The notes under the pieces are model-generated. The model saw nothing but the letters and a program-made list of their open reading frames with translations. It had not been told where the DNA came from and did no database searches. Source: Methanocella_A sp035319305 (GTDB lineage Archaea; Halobacteriota; Methanocellia; Methanocellales; Methanocellaceae). Taken from it: a stretch of 33,944 nt of DNA. Position 1 is the first letter of the stretch, and each line of letters opens with the position of its first letter. A program made the position numbers and the translations under genes. The DNA lies in NCBI GenBank assembly GCA_035319305.1, contig DATHCY010000224.1:1-33944 (forward strand). The letters are read 5' to 3'. This document shows positions 1 through 8,624 of the stretch, piece after piece.

Positions 1-330
1 AAGACGAACCATAAGAAGATCACTGTCCAGTCGAAGAGATTATCGGAGGAACTCAAGCGGATATGCACAGGAGAGCGTCTGGATTTGTTGAAACTCGACG
101 TGGAGGGCGGAGAGCATGAAATTCTCCGGGACTTGCGGGACACAGAGATGATCGACATGGTTGACCAAATGATCATCGAGTACCACCATCATCTCGGCGG
201 CAGGGATAACCTCGCCGGTTTCCTCGGAACATTAGAGAATAACGGTTTCGGCTATAGTGTTTCGGGGAACAGGAAGGACGATCCACGGTCCTTTTCTGAT
301 ATCTTTATCCGCGCTTACCGCACCCAGTAA
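1..330 (+). CDS. FkbM-family SAM-dependent methyltransferase, C-terminal part (5' end outside window)
   Basis: The frame is open from base 1 to the TAA at 328-330, so this is the C-terminal 109 residues of a longer protein. The visible part holds the most typical FkbM segment: a rLSEEL helix, then LLKLDVEGGEHE, the Asp/Glu-containing strand of the SAM-binding fold, then a strand ending IEYHHH. FkbM enzymes mostly O-methylate sugars or small molecules, often in glycan or secondary-metabolite pathways, but the substrate cannot be told here. An internal TTG at 85 could be mistaken for a start, but the conserved residues upstream of it show that the gene begins before the window. About 140 bases without a gene separate it from the converging histidine kinase. 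Confidence 0.85.
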   Translation, partial: KTNHKKITVQSKRLSEELKRICTGERLDLLKLDVEGGEHEILRDLRDTEMIDMVDQMIIEYHHHLGGRDNLAGFLGTLENNGFGYSVSGNRKDDPRSFSDIFIRAYRTQ

Positions 331-468
331 AATGAGACTCAGTATTTTAAACATTTTTTCAAAGAGGCTATCCACTACAATAATTTCATGAGCGCACTTC
401 CCCAGATGTGTAGTTTTTGGTCGATAGTTGCGGCGCTAACCAACATTGAGCATGCTTGGTATATGCGA

Positions 469-3400
469 TCAACCTGTTAACTTTTCGATAGCCGGCAACA
501 GGACGACAAACCTGCTACCCCTTGATGGGTCGCCTCGGATCCGATCTTCCACCCACACATAACCGCAGTAATCACAGACAAGAGTTTTTACCAGGTACAG
601 ACCGATACCACTGCCATTCGCGGTGGTACCGCCCCTGAGATGTCTGTTGAAAATCTTCTCTTTCAGAACATCGGGAATACCAGGACCATTATCCTCAACA
701 CTGACCCTATACCACCATTTCCCGACCTCTTGTAGCTTTTCAAGCCGGATATCGATGACAGGGTCGTGTGGCGTATGCTTAATGGCATTCCCGACTAGGT
801 TCGAAAACAGGTCATAAATCAGATCGTTGGCTGTGACTACAGAGCCATTCAATGGACTGTAGTCAATATGCACGTTCTTATCTGGAAGGCTGGAGTAGTC
901 GGCGCGTACGGTACTCAGGACCTGGCTTATATCGATATCGTGGTACCGCATTTCCCCAGAGCGTACCTTCTGAAGCTTGCGGAGGTTATCGATAAGTCGG
1001 GAGCTGGAGATGAACGCGTCCAATGACTTGGCCAGCAGATGTCGCTCTGCCTCGGTCAACCCTGGCTTATCGAGGGCCAGCTCTAGGAAGCCGATGCCGA
1101 TCTGGTTCATGTTGTTGATATCGTGACCCATAAGATCGAGGTACAGATCGGCCTGGGCCTTGGACTCTTCCAGCGCCCTCTCTGCCTGCTTGCGGTCGGT
1201 AATGTCCTGCTGGATACCATAGACCATTCTCACCTTTCCGGTCCCATCTAGCAAAGTTTTGTCGACAATGATATTCATGTGGCGGGCGGAGCCGTCTCGC
1301 ATGGCTATCCGGTAATCAATGTTAGCGGTCACTCCCGTCTGGATCACCTTTTCGGCCAACTCCCCTATAGATCGGCGATCGTCGGGGTGGACACGGCTCA
1401 GGAACGCACAGATATCCGTGTTATGGTTAACCTCAGAGCCGAAGAGTCGGAAGACCTCTTCAGAGCCGGTGATCAGGCCTGTCTGCACGTTCCAGGCCCA
1501 ATTGCCTACGTGGGCGATCTCCTGCGACTTGGCAAGGATGTACTGGCTGCGCTTCAGGGCGTTCTCGGCCCGCTTGCGATCGGTGATGTCCAGGAAGAAT
1601 GCCATCATCAGCTTCCTGCCATCGATCATATGAGGTCGGGCGTTGATGATAACCGGTATTCTACGGCCATCATTGTGCAAGACTTCAGATTCGAAGTTCA
1701 ATCCAATAGAGTTTTCCACATTACGCCGGAAAGCCCGCCGGTGTAGTTCTGCATCTTCCAGGGGATGAAGCCGGATGAACTCCAGCCCGATCAGATCCCG
1801 TTCCGGCCGACCAAACAGCCTTTCCCCGTAGGAGTTGCAGCTTATAATGAGCTCGGTTTCCGCATCGATCATGACGATGGTGATGCAGGCGCCTTCGAAT
1901 AGGGTCTTGAATTTGCTCTCCGAGGCAACAAGGGCTGCTTCCGACCGCTTGCGGTCGGTGATGTCGAAGAATGTGGCTATGATGGCTGGCTTGCCCTGGT
2001 ACTCAATGTTTCCGGTCGTAACTTCCAGCCAGACAGCCTCACCCGTCTTGGTCAGATGTTTGACTTCGTACCTCGAGGGTACCTTCTCTCCCCGCTGCCG
2101 GGCCAGCCCCCGCGCTTTCACCAGTTCCCGGAATTCGGGATGGGCCGTTTCCCAGAACTTCATCCGCAGCAGCTCGTCTCTGGTGTACCCCATCATCCGC
2201 TCGGTGGCGTTGTTGACGTACACCAGTCGGTCGCCCTGATAGAGCCAGACCATGGCCGAAGAAGTATCTGCCAGGGCCCTGAACTTCGCCTCACTTTCTC
2301 GCAGGGACTCCTCAGCCTGCTTGAGCTCAGTGATGTCCTGGATTACCCCGATTAAGCGGACGGCTTTGCGATCACTGCCTTCACCGGAAAAAAAGATCCG
2401 GGTCGTGTTGTGTATCCAGCGTATTGCGCCGTCGGAAACTCTCCGGATCCGGTACATGAGGACGTACCCGCCGTGGGTGGTCTCAGGGTTTAGCTCCGAG
2501 TCTACCAGATCATCCCTCAGATCTTCAGGTATCACCAGCCCACGGATGTAGTCTAAGGTCAGAGGCTGGCTCTCTAGGAGGCCATAAATGTAGTATGCCT
2601 CCGGTGACCAGACATGCCTGTCGCTCTCCGGATCGTAGTCGTAGATTCCCAGCCGGGCTGCCTTGACGCATAGCTTCAGTCGCTCCTCGCTCTCACGGAG
2701 GGATCCTTCAGCTTCCTTGCGCTCGGTGATATCAAGGATGATGCCCTGATAGTGGGTGATCTGACTGTCGTGATCCCGCTCGATCATAGTACGATCGTCG
2801 ACCCAACGTGCCTCCCCGGCTTTGGTGATGATACGGTATTCCTGCTGGAAGTGATCTAGGTTTCCAAATGAATACGCTCTCACTTCTGCGGCTACCCGCT
2901 CCCGATCTTCCGGGTGGATGATCGAAACATACGAGATCGCGCCAGACAGGAACTCCTCTTGTTTGTATCCGAATCGGGTCACGTTCCGGGATACAAAAGT
3001 GACCGGCCAGTCTTCCGTCGCCTTCCAACGGAAGAGCACCACAGGGCTATTCTCCACCACCAGGTTCGCCTGCAGCAGGGCCTCCTCGGCACGTTTACGA
3101 TCGGTGATCTCCCTATTGAATGATATGCAGTACTCCCCGTTGCCATGCCTAACATAGTTGAGGCTTACTTCCACCGGTATCGCCCTGCCATCCTTCGCCC
3201 TATGGATCGTCTCAAAGATCGTCGACCCTTGTTGCTTGACCGTTCTACGTAATTCTTCGAAATCCTCCGTAGAGAAATTCGGGTACAAATTGGAGTTGGT
3301 CATGCTTAGAAGCTCGGCTCTAGAATAGCCAGTAGACAAACAGGCGGCATCGTTCACATAGGTGATCTTTCCGTTCTCGCCAAACCAGACGGCCGAATCG

Positions 3401-3912
3401 CCACAACGGTCGATCGCGGCCTGTGCCAGCATCAGATTTTCTTCCGCCTGCTTGCGCCCAGTGATGTCTATGATGGTTAAGAGCACTGCTGGCTTATCAT
3501 GGTACTGGATGGTCTTTCCAGTGATCTCTACCCATCGCACCAAGCCTTGTTTGTTGAAGCCATTCAGCTCGTACCGGCCATCGAGTGTATTCTGTGTGAT
3601 CCAAGTCTCGTAGGTACTGGCGACCTCGGCCGCGGAGTCTGGGTGAACCAAGCTCATGATGTCCATGGACAGCAGATCGTCCTGGGTGTACCCAGTAAGA
3701 GCTTCCATGGCTTGGTTAACATACCGTAGCCGGTCATCCTGAAAAATGCATACGCCCACAGAGGTGATCTCAGTCAGCGCCCGGAGAATCTCTTCGCTAG
3801 CCGCCAGAACATCTTCAACGGGGTTTTCTCCTGCCATACCACTCACGCCCACTATTCTTTCGGTAGCCTCGCGCATATCTCCATACCCCTCTAATGCAAT
3901 CGATACAATCAT
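469..3912 (-). CDS. Soluble multi-PAS sensor histidine kinase (7 PAS domains)
   Basis: 1147 residues with no hydrophobic segment, so a cytoplasmic sensor. Seven PAS domains follow in tandem at about 45-157, 162-277, 283-405, 410-537, 543-660, 666-785 and 790-912; nearly all end in the DITxRKxAE motif that joins PAS/PAC modules. The kinase core has the H-box MGHDINN with phospho-acceptor His930, an N-box NLVGNAIKHT (1038-1047), G1 box VEDNGPGIP (1072-1080) and G2 box GSGIGLYLVK (1100-1109). MGHDINN is familiar in methanogen kinases. No response regulator, receiver or HTH gene lies beside it, so it is an orphan kinase and its signal is unknown. The ATG at 3912 has no Shine-Dalgarno, but a TATA-like tataaaaa about 30 bases upstream suits a leaderless mRNA; Met13 or Met26 are alternatives. 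Confidence 0.93.
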   Translation of the reverse strand: MIVSIALEGYGDMREATERIVGVSGMAGENPVEDVLAASEEILRALTEITSVGVCIFQDDRLRYVNQAMEALTGYTQDDLLSMDIMSLVHPDSAAEVASTYETWITQNTLDGRYELNGFNKQGLVRWVEITGKTIQYHDKPAVLLTIIDITGRKQAEENLMLAQAAIDRCGDSAVWFGENGKITYVNDAACLSTGYSRAELLSMTNSNLYPNFSTEDFEELRRTVKQQGSTIFETIHRAKDGRAIPVEVSLNYVRHGNGEYCISFNREITDRKRAEEALLQANLVVENSPVVLFRWKATEDWPVTFVSRNVTRFGYKQEEFLSGAISYVSIIHPEDRERVAAEVRAYSFGNLDHFQQEYRIITKAGEARWVDDRTMIERDHDSQITHYQGIILDITERKEAEGSLRESEERLKLCVKAARLGIYDYDPESDRHVWSPEAYYIYGLLESQPLTLDYIRGLVIPEDLRDDLVDSELNPETTHGGYVLMYRIRRVSDGAIRWIHNTTRIFFSGEGSDRKAVRLIGVIQDITELKQAEESLRESEAKFRALADTSSAMVWLYQGDRLVYVNNATERMMGYTRDELLRMKFWETAHPEFRELVKARGLARQRGEKVPSRYEVKHLTKTGEAVWLEVTTGNIEYQGKPAIIATFFDITDRKRSEAALVASESKFKTLFEGACITIVMIDAETELIISCNSYGERLFGRPERDLIGLEFIRLHPLEDAELHRRAFRRNVENSIGLNFESEVLHNDGRRIPVIINARPHMIDGRKLMMAFFLDITDRKRAENALKRSQYILAKSQEIAHVGNWAWNVQTGLITGSEEVFRLFGSEVNHNTDICAFLSRVHPDDRRSIGELAEKVIQTGVTANIDYRIAMRDGSARHMNIIVDKTLLDGTGKVRMVYGIQQDITDRKQAERALEESKAQADLYLDLMGHDINNMNQIGIGFLELALDKPGLTEAERHLLAKSLDAFISSSRLIDNLRKLQKVRSGEMRYHDIDISQVLSTVRADYSSLPDKNVHIDYSPLNGSVVTANDLIYDLFSNLVGNAIKHTPHDPVIDIRLEKLQEVGKWWYRVSVEDNGPGIPDVLKEKIFNRHLRGGTTANGSGIGLYLVKTLVCDYCGYVWVEDRIRGDPSRGSRFVVLLPAIEKLTG

Positions 3913-4151
3913 TTATTAGATATGCTCGATTATAATAATTTTTATATTGGGGCCTGTGTAGCTAAAGCAGCCTACCCCCAGATTTAACGGACGTTCGGCA
4001 ACAGTCAAAAGGGCGAACGTCTCTTGATATCTATTTGATCGCTGAGCAGCCAGCACATTCCCGGTATCTCTGCCAACAGTTCAATGGTCAGGTTAAATGT
4101 TAAGCGTGACTTAATTATAATTTTCACTATGAAATATATGATTGAATCGGC

Positions 4152-4300
4152 GTATAAAAGTGCTGGCGGTTGTGAAGGACTGGGAACCGGCCCAGGCCGG
4201 AGAGAAACCGGACGAAACCTAAAGGAGAATTACACCCCAGCCACCCATGTGGATAGCAAGCGCTTTTCTATGAAACAGGAACATAACCATTCAGTATGAC
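4152..4300 (+). ncRNA. Possible small structured transcript behind a TATA box (weak)
   Basis: In the 390-base gap between two minus-strand genes there is a clean archaeal TATA element (gtataaaag, 4152-4160) pointing rightward, predicting a start near 4180. The following 120 bases form several short hairpins: CTGGG-loop-CCCAG (from about 4180), CCGG-loop-CCGG (around 4197-4211) and CCAC-ccat-GTGG (around 4240-4252). The overlapping 71-codon open frame begins before this promoter and does not look like a protein. No RNA family was recognised and there is no strong T-run at the end, so this is only a candidate. Confidence 0.22.
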
Positions 4301-4303
4301 AGT

Positions 4304-5707
4304 TCACATTATGCGATCCGACCCGGAACTATACTTGACGAACGGATATCCCTTCCGCTTCCACGCGGTGAAGCCGCCAGGCACGTTATACACCTTGGTA
4401 AACCCTGCCCTCTGAAGGATACTGGCTCCGAGGCTTCCACGGTGGCCTACCGAGCACATGACGGCCACAGGGTGGTCGTGCGGCATGTCCGGAAGGGCTT
4501 CTTTCAGGTCCCCCACATAGTTCAGAAGGGCGCCTGGCACGACACCTTCCTGCCACTCCCGCGGTTCCCTGACGTCGACGAGACGTATATCGCTGGTATC
4601 CAGCAAAGGCTTGAGGGCATCCACATGCAGCGCTCCGGTATAGCCGATAGGTAGCGCCTGGTTCTGCCAGTCCTCAAACCCGCCGCACAGGTATCCAGCC
4701 ATACGGTCATAGCCTATCCGACAAAGCATCCTGTCAGCCTTCCGAATATCGTCACCGTAATACGGAACTATCAGTAGGCCGGTATCGCGGCTGAACATCC
4801 ACCCCGGGAATAGCGCCATGCCCTCAAGCCATATGTTGTATGATCCGGGTATATGGCCGCCGGCAAACGCCTGAGGCAGCCGGACGTCAACGATCGCTAT
4901 ATCTTCCATACAGGTAGCGGCCTCAAAATCCCGGACGCCCATAGGCGTTGGATCAGGCCGTAACCCCATCGCTGGAGGGCCATGAAGGTTGAAGGATTCC
5001 ATCTGGCGGAAGTAGGGCGGCCGGACGAACACTTCGCCGGCTTTATATTCGACGAATTCATCCCGGCCGAGTTGCAGGTGAGGGTTGGTACATTTCTCAT
5101 AGCCGACAGTACTCCAATCCCGATCGCCCATGCCTGCACCGCATACCGATCCGGCGCCATGCGCCGGACAGAGCAGCAACTGATCACCCAGGGCCAGAAT
5201 TTTTTCGCGAATGGAATCGTATAGCTTCCCCGCGTTCTCCTGCCGCTTATCCTCCCCCGGCAGGTCGACGCGGCCCGTGCTGCCTACGAATAATGCGTCC
5301 CCGGTGAAGGCCGCCAGTGCTATGCCAGGATCCCGGGAATCGTACAGCACAAAGGTCAGGCTCTCGTCGGTATGGCCAGGGGTCTCGACCACGCGCACAT
5401 TCAGCCGGCCAAGAGGGACTTCCTCTCCATCACTCACGGGATCACCATACTTGAAGGGCAGGCGTGCGCTATGGTAAATGGTGGCATCCGTCAAGCTCTG
5501 GAGCTCCAGGGAGCCATGGACGAAATCCTCGTTTCTATGTGTCTCGAAGACGTAACGTATCCTGGCACAGTTTTCCTGTGCCAAGTCAAGACATGCCTGG
5601 ATATCGCCAGGCTCCCGACGGGGGTCGATGACTGCCGCATCGCTGCCTGACGAGACGAAATAAGTGTTCTGCGACAGACCACCGGCCTTTAGCTTTTTGA
5701 GGATCAT
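4304..5707 (-). CDS. MBL-fold (ETHE1-like) hydrolase fused to two rhodanese domains
   Basis: 467 residues from an ATG at 5707 that sits 8 bases after a strong Shine-Dalgarno (aaggag). The frame stays open far upstream, to about 6370, but only because it shadows the GTPase gene on the other strand. Residues 1-250 are a metallo-beta-lactamase fold related to persulfide dioxygenase/glyoxalase II. The usual HxHxDH reads H57-R-N-E-D61-F, while H112, D137 and H183 are present, so the His/His/Asp set used by ETHE1 for mononuclear iron survives and the second metal site does not. The first rhodanese (about 268-355) lacks the catalytic Cys; the second (about 372-455) has it as Cys418 in CSVGHRGS. The fusion points to persulfide or thiosulfate chemistry in the cytosol. 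Divergent from the GTPase gene. Confidence 0.88.
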   Translation of the reverse strand: MILKKLKAGGLSQNTYFVSSGSDAAVIDPRREPGDIQACLDLAQENCARIRYVFETHRNEDFVHGSLELQSLTDATIYHSARLPFKYGDPVSDGEEVPLGRLNVRVVETPGHTDESLTFVLYDSRDPGIALAAFTGDALFVGSTGRVDLPGEDKRQENAGKLYDSIREKILALGDQLLLCPAHGAGSVCGAGMGDRDWSTVGYEKCTNPHLQLGRDEFVEYKAGEVFVRPPYFRQMESFNLHGPPAMGLRPDPTPMGVRDFEAATCMEDIAIVDVRLPQAFAGGHIPGSYNIWLEGMALFPGWMFSRDTGLLIVPYYGDDIRKADRMLCRIGYDRMAGYLCGGFEDWQNQALPIGYTGALHVDALKPLLDTSDIRLVDVREPREWQEGVVPGALLNYVGDLKEALPDMPHDHPVAVMCSVGHRGSLGASILQRAGFTKVYNVPGGFTAWKRKGYPFVKYSSGSDRIM

Positions 5708-5740
5708 GGTCGTATCTCCTTCATGAGGATATTGTATACT

Positions 5741-5775
5741 GGTATCATATGGGTATCGGCGGGTACAGGCGGTAA
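5741..5775. promoter_or_regulatory. Four phased GGTA repeats in a divergent promoter region
   Basis: GGTAT, GGTAT, GGTAC and GGTAA start at 5741, 5752, 5762 and 5771, that is every 9-11 bases or about one helical turn. They lie between the MBL/rhodanese gene (start 5707, leftward) and the GTPase gene (start 5925, rightward), close to the leftward TATA-like stretch. This arrangement could bind a protein along one DNA face, but no known operator was recognised. Confidence 0.3.
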
Positions 5776-5924
5776 AAATTTGGGGATGGTAATCGCCTAA
5801 TGACGGGGCATCATACAGCCATGCGTCCATCCGGCCGGTTGCTACGATCACTGTGGCCTTGGGGTCCATACTGGATATATGTACACAAAGATTATATCGC
5901 CAGGATATTGACTCAGTAAACAAT

Positions 5925-7493
5925 ATGAATAAGCTGGAACTGGAAGCCTTGGTCTCGGCGGGTGAGACCAGCAACATCGAGTTCAAGGAGTTCCTGAACC
6001 GGGACACGCATCTCAATTCTCGGCGGATGGAAAATCTCGCATGCCAGATGAAGCACAGGGTCATCGCAGGAAACGGCACGGCGATATATGTCATCGGGGT
6101 GACTGATTCGGGTAATATGAAGGGTATTACCCGGGAAGAGTTCGGTGAGACGGTGCTGGTACTGAGCAACATCGCCTCGGAGATCGACGCCAAGGTCTCC
6201 AGAGTGGAGGAGTACCCGGTCAACGACGGCCTGGTTGGCTTGGTAACTGTGGATAGCCTGCCCAAGTCCTCAGAGCATATCCTGATCGGCACCGCGGGCC
6301 ATGTGGACCACGGGAAGAGCACGCTGGTCGGCGCCCTGGTGACGGGCACTTCTGACGATGGCGCGGGCAAGACGCGTATTTACTTAGACGTGCTACCTCA
6401 CGAGATCTCCAGGGGCCTGTCGGCAGATCTGTCCTACGCGGTCTACGGCATAAAGGGCGATAGCGTGATCCACTTGAAAAACCCGCTGAATAAGAAGGAG
6501 AGCGCCAGCGTCGTGGCCGAGTCAGACAAGATCATCTCATTTGTGGACACTGTGGGCCACGAGCCATGGCTAAGGACGACGATCAGGGGCATTGTCGGGC
6601 AGAAGCTCGACTACGGCCTGCTGGTAGTTGCGGCGGATGATGGAGTGACCCATATCACCCGAGAGCACCTGGGTATCCTGTTCGCCATGGAGCTGCCGGT
6701 GATCATCGCGCTGACCAAGATCGATGTGGCTACGTCGGACCAGCTGAAGGTGACGGAGGCCAGCATCCATAGCGCCTTAAAGCTGGTTGGCCGGGTCCCG
6801 TATAGGGTCAAGATGCCCGGGGATGTGGACACGATCGCCAGCAAGGTGCCGGAAGGCATCGTGGTGCCGATCATCCACACCTCGTCCGTAACCAGAGAAG
6901 GCTATGATGTTCTGGAGCGTCTCATCTTCTGCCTGCCCAAGAGGAACCTGCTGTTCACCGAGCCCTTCCAGATGTATATCGATCGCATCTACCAGGTCGA
7001 TGGCGTGGGCATCGTCGTCAGCGGCACAATCAAGCAGGGAGAGGTAATCCCGAACGAGCAGCTGTACCTGGGCCCGATGAAGGATGATTCTTTTGCGAAG
7101 GTGCGCGTTCAGTCCATCGAGATGCATCACTACAGGGTGAACAGGGGAGCTGCGGGAGATATTGTTGGCGTCGCCATCAAAGGGGTCCGACCATCAGACA
7201 TCGGCAGGGGAATGACGCTCTCGAAGAAGGAGCCCGTCGCTGTCCGCGAGTTCGATGCGGAGATCCTCATCCTGAATCACCCCACCAGGATCGGTGTGGG
7301 CTACGAGCCGGTGATCCACCTGGAGACGATCTGCGAGGCGATAGAAGTGGTAGGCCTGGAATCCGGGTACATGATGGCAGGCCAGCACGGCAAAGCCCGG
7401 ATCAAGTTCAAGTTCCGGTCATATGTCGTCGAACCCGGCCAGAAGTTCATCTTCAGAGAGGGCAAAAGCAAAGGCGTCGGACGGGTATTGTAA
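5925..7493 (+). CDS. GTPBP1-like translational GTPase (EF-Tu/eEF1A superfamily, COG5258-type)
   Basis: 522 residues from the ATG at 5925. A TATA-like attatat about 30 bases before it suggests a leaderless mRNA; an in-frame ATG at 5853 lies upstream of that element and is less likely. Residues 1-115 form the N-terminal domain found in archaeal GTPBP1 homologues (ETSNIEFKEFL, then YVIGVTDSG). The G domain follows: G1 GHVDHGKS (125-132), G3 DTVGHE (208-213), G4 TKID (264-267), then EF-Tu-like beta-barrel domains II and III. Mammalian relatives act in mRNA turnover and rescue of stalled ribosomes; the archaeal role is not established. It is a stand-alone gene, followed about 100 bases on by a T8 run. 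Confidence 0.9.
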   Translation: MNKLELEALVSAGETSNIEFKEFLNRDTHLNSRRMENLACQMKHRVIAGNGTAIYVIGVTDSGNMKGITREEFGETVLVLSNIASEIDAKVSRVEEYPVNDGLVGLVTVDSLPKSSEHILIGTAGHVDHGKSTLVGALVTGTSDDGAGKTRIYLDVLPHEISRGLSADLSYAVYGIKGDSVIHLKNPLNKKESASVVAESDKIISFVDTVGHEPWLRTTIRGIVGQKLDYGLLVVAADDGVTHITREHLGILFAMELPVIIALTKIDVATSDQLKVTEASIHSALKLVGRVPYRVKMPGDVDTIASKVPEGIVVPIIHTSSVTREGYDVLERLIFCLPKRNLLFTEPFQMYIDRIYQVDGVGIVVSGTIKQGEVIPNEQLYLGPMKDDSFAKVRVQSIEMHHYRVNRGAAGDIVGVAIKGVRPSDIGRGMTLSKKEPVAVREFDAEILILNHPTRIGVGYEPVIHLETICEAIEVVGLESGYMMAGQHGKARIKFKFRSYVVEPGQKFIFREGKSKGVGRVL

Positions 7494-7550
7494 ATCTATT
7501 CGCTGTACTGCAGGCAGGTAGTTATGTCTGGGTTGTCTTGCGGTCCGCTC

Positions 7551-7611
7551 CCCTTTGTTGGGTTTTGGTGGGGTGGCATGAAAACACAAAACAATTTTTT
7601 TTGAGAGACAC
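7551..7611 (+). repeat. Intergenic repeat, copy A, with terminal T8 run
   Basis: About 60 bases downstream of the GTPase stop, this 61-base stretch aligns with 25135-25193 at roughly three quarters identity. Shared cores are ccctttgt, gggttt, ggggt and gaaaacac, followed by an A/C stretch and a T-run. Here the T-run is eight bases (7595-7602), typical of an archaeal intrinsic terminator. Neither copy encodes a plausible protein. Confidence 0.6.
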
Positions 7612-7735
7612 GAAAACTCGAATTCGCTACTTCGTGACGTTTGTTCGTGTTTTAAGACCATGTTTTAGTATGGTTCAGTGTGCTCTGGCGCAGCGCGGTC
7701 TCGTACTGAGTCATCTGAGCAATCCGTTGTCTACT

Positions 7736-8542
7736 TCACTTTTTCGCTACGGCCTTGAAGAACGTATAGCAGAAGGTTCCGCCGGGTTCGGCAGCGCTAT
7801 ATAGATCGCGGATTCCCTTCTGCCATGCGGCTACGTCGACTAGACCGGAGGATATCGCCTGCGCGCCGACGCCCTCAACCATGGCGGTGAAAGTCTTTCG
7901 GATGAAGCCATCAACAAGCTGAGGCATGCTGGCATCCACATACACCATTCTGGGTGATACCATCACCTGATCGAAGCCTGCGCTTTTCAGCAGCGGGTAT
8001 AGCCTCCGGCCGATCATCGCGTCGCCTCCGCTCAGTTCCTGCAGGTCGATCAGGCACCTGATGGCCTTAGATGCCTCTTCGCTGGGGGGATGGAAGAATG
8101 CTGAGCCATGATCGCCCTCAATGACCGTGAGCGTACCGCCGGCCTTCAGCCTTGTTTTCAGGGCGGTCAGCGATTCCACCGGATTTTCGAGATGCTCCAG
8201 TACGAAGCAGACGAAGATGTGGTCGAAGCTGTCCGGGGGGAAGGGCAGGTTAAAGATGTCGGCTGCGAGGAACTCGACCTGGTCGATGCCTTCGCTGGAG
8301 GAAAGCGTCCGAGCTCGTCCGATCGAATCCGTAGAAATGTCGATGGAGATGATATGCGCTCCGGGGCTGTTGCGTGCCAGGATGAACGTCTGCGCGCCGA
8401 CACCGCATCCGGCCTCCAGCACCCTGCTTCCCGGCGGGTAGACCGTGTCGTGGTGTAGCAACCCTTCTAGGGTGCCGGCTTGGTCGTGCAGGCGAGAGCG
8501 CTCTCTGTCAGAATATCCGTGTACATAATCGGAGTTTACCAT
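7736..8542 (-). CDS. Class I SAM-dependent methyltransferase
   Basis: 268 residues. Motif I VLEAGCGVG (about 41-49), an acidic residue after the next strand (IISIDIS), ADIFNLPF and the LEHLENP stretch give a standard Methyltransf_11-type Rossmann fold; the C-terminal third (SAGFDQVMVSP... FFKAV) is the usual substrate-side part. The ATG at 8542 is preferred because an agggtg Shine-Dalgarno lies about 8 bases upstream; a GTG three codons earlier would overlap that site. A TATA-like tatattta near 8598 predicts a leader of some 30 bases. Substrate unknown. Relatives act on small molecules or quinone-like lipids, but nothing nearby points to a pathway. Confidence 0.88.
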   Translation of the reverse strand: MVNSDYVHGYSDRERSRLHDQAGTLEGLLHHDTVYPPGSRVLEAGCGVGAQTFILARNSPGAHIISIDISTDSIGRARTLSSSEGIDQVEFLAADIFNLPFPPDSFDHIFVCFVLEHLENPVESLTALKTRLKAGGTLTVIEGDHGSAFFHPPSEEASKAIRCLIDLQELSGGDAMIGRRLYPLLKSAGFDQVMVSPRMVYVDASMPQLVDGFIRKTFTAMVEGVGAQAISSGLVDVAAWQKGIRDLYSAAEPGGTFCYTFFKAVAKK

Positions 8543-8624
8543 GTGATGCACACCCTAAGCATAATGGGCGTTATTAATTGGCACACCTGATTAATAAATA
8601 TACGCTGAGGTGTGAGTCTGTACG

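Noticed and set aside
1279..3729. Several plus-strand frames opposite the PAS kinase
   Set aside because: They mirror the conserved PAS codons and have no independent start signals.
4084..4299. 71-codon open frame on the plus strand
   Set aside because: It begins before the TATA box at 4152, has no Shine-Dalgarno and its residue order looks random.
5853..5924. Upstream ATG start for the GTPase
   Set aside because: It lies before the likely TATA box, and the 24 extra residues do not resemble the family.
5708..6370. N-terminal extension of the MBL/rhodanese frame
   Set aside because: It is the shadow of the GTPase gene on the other strand; the strong Shine-Dalgarno before 5707 fixes the start.
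7538..7804. 88-codon plus-strand frame after the GTPase
   Set aside because: It runs through the repeat and T8 run and into the opposite methyltransferase gene.
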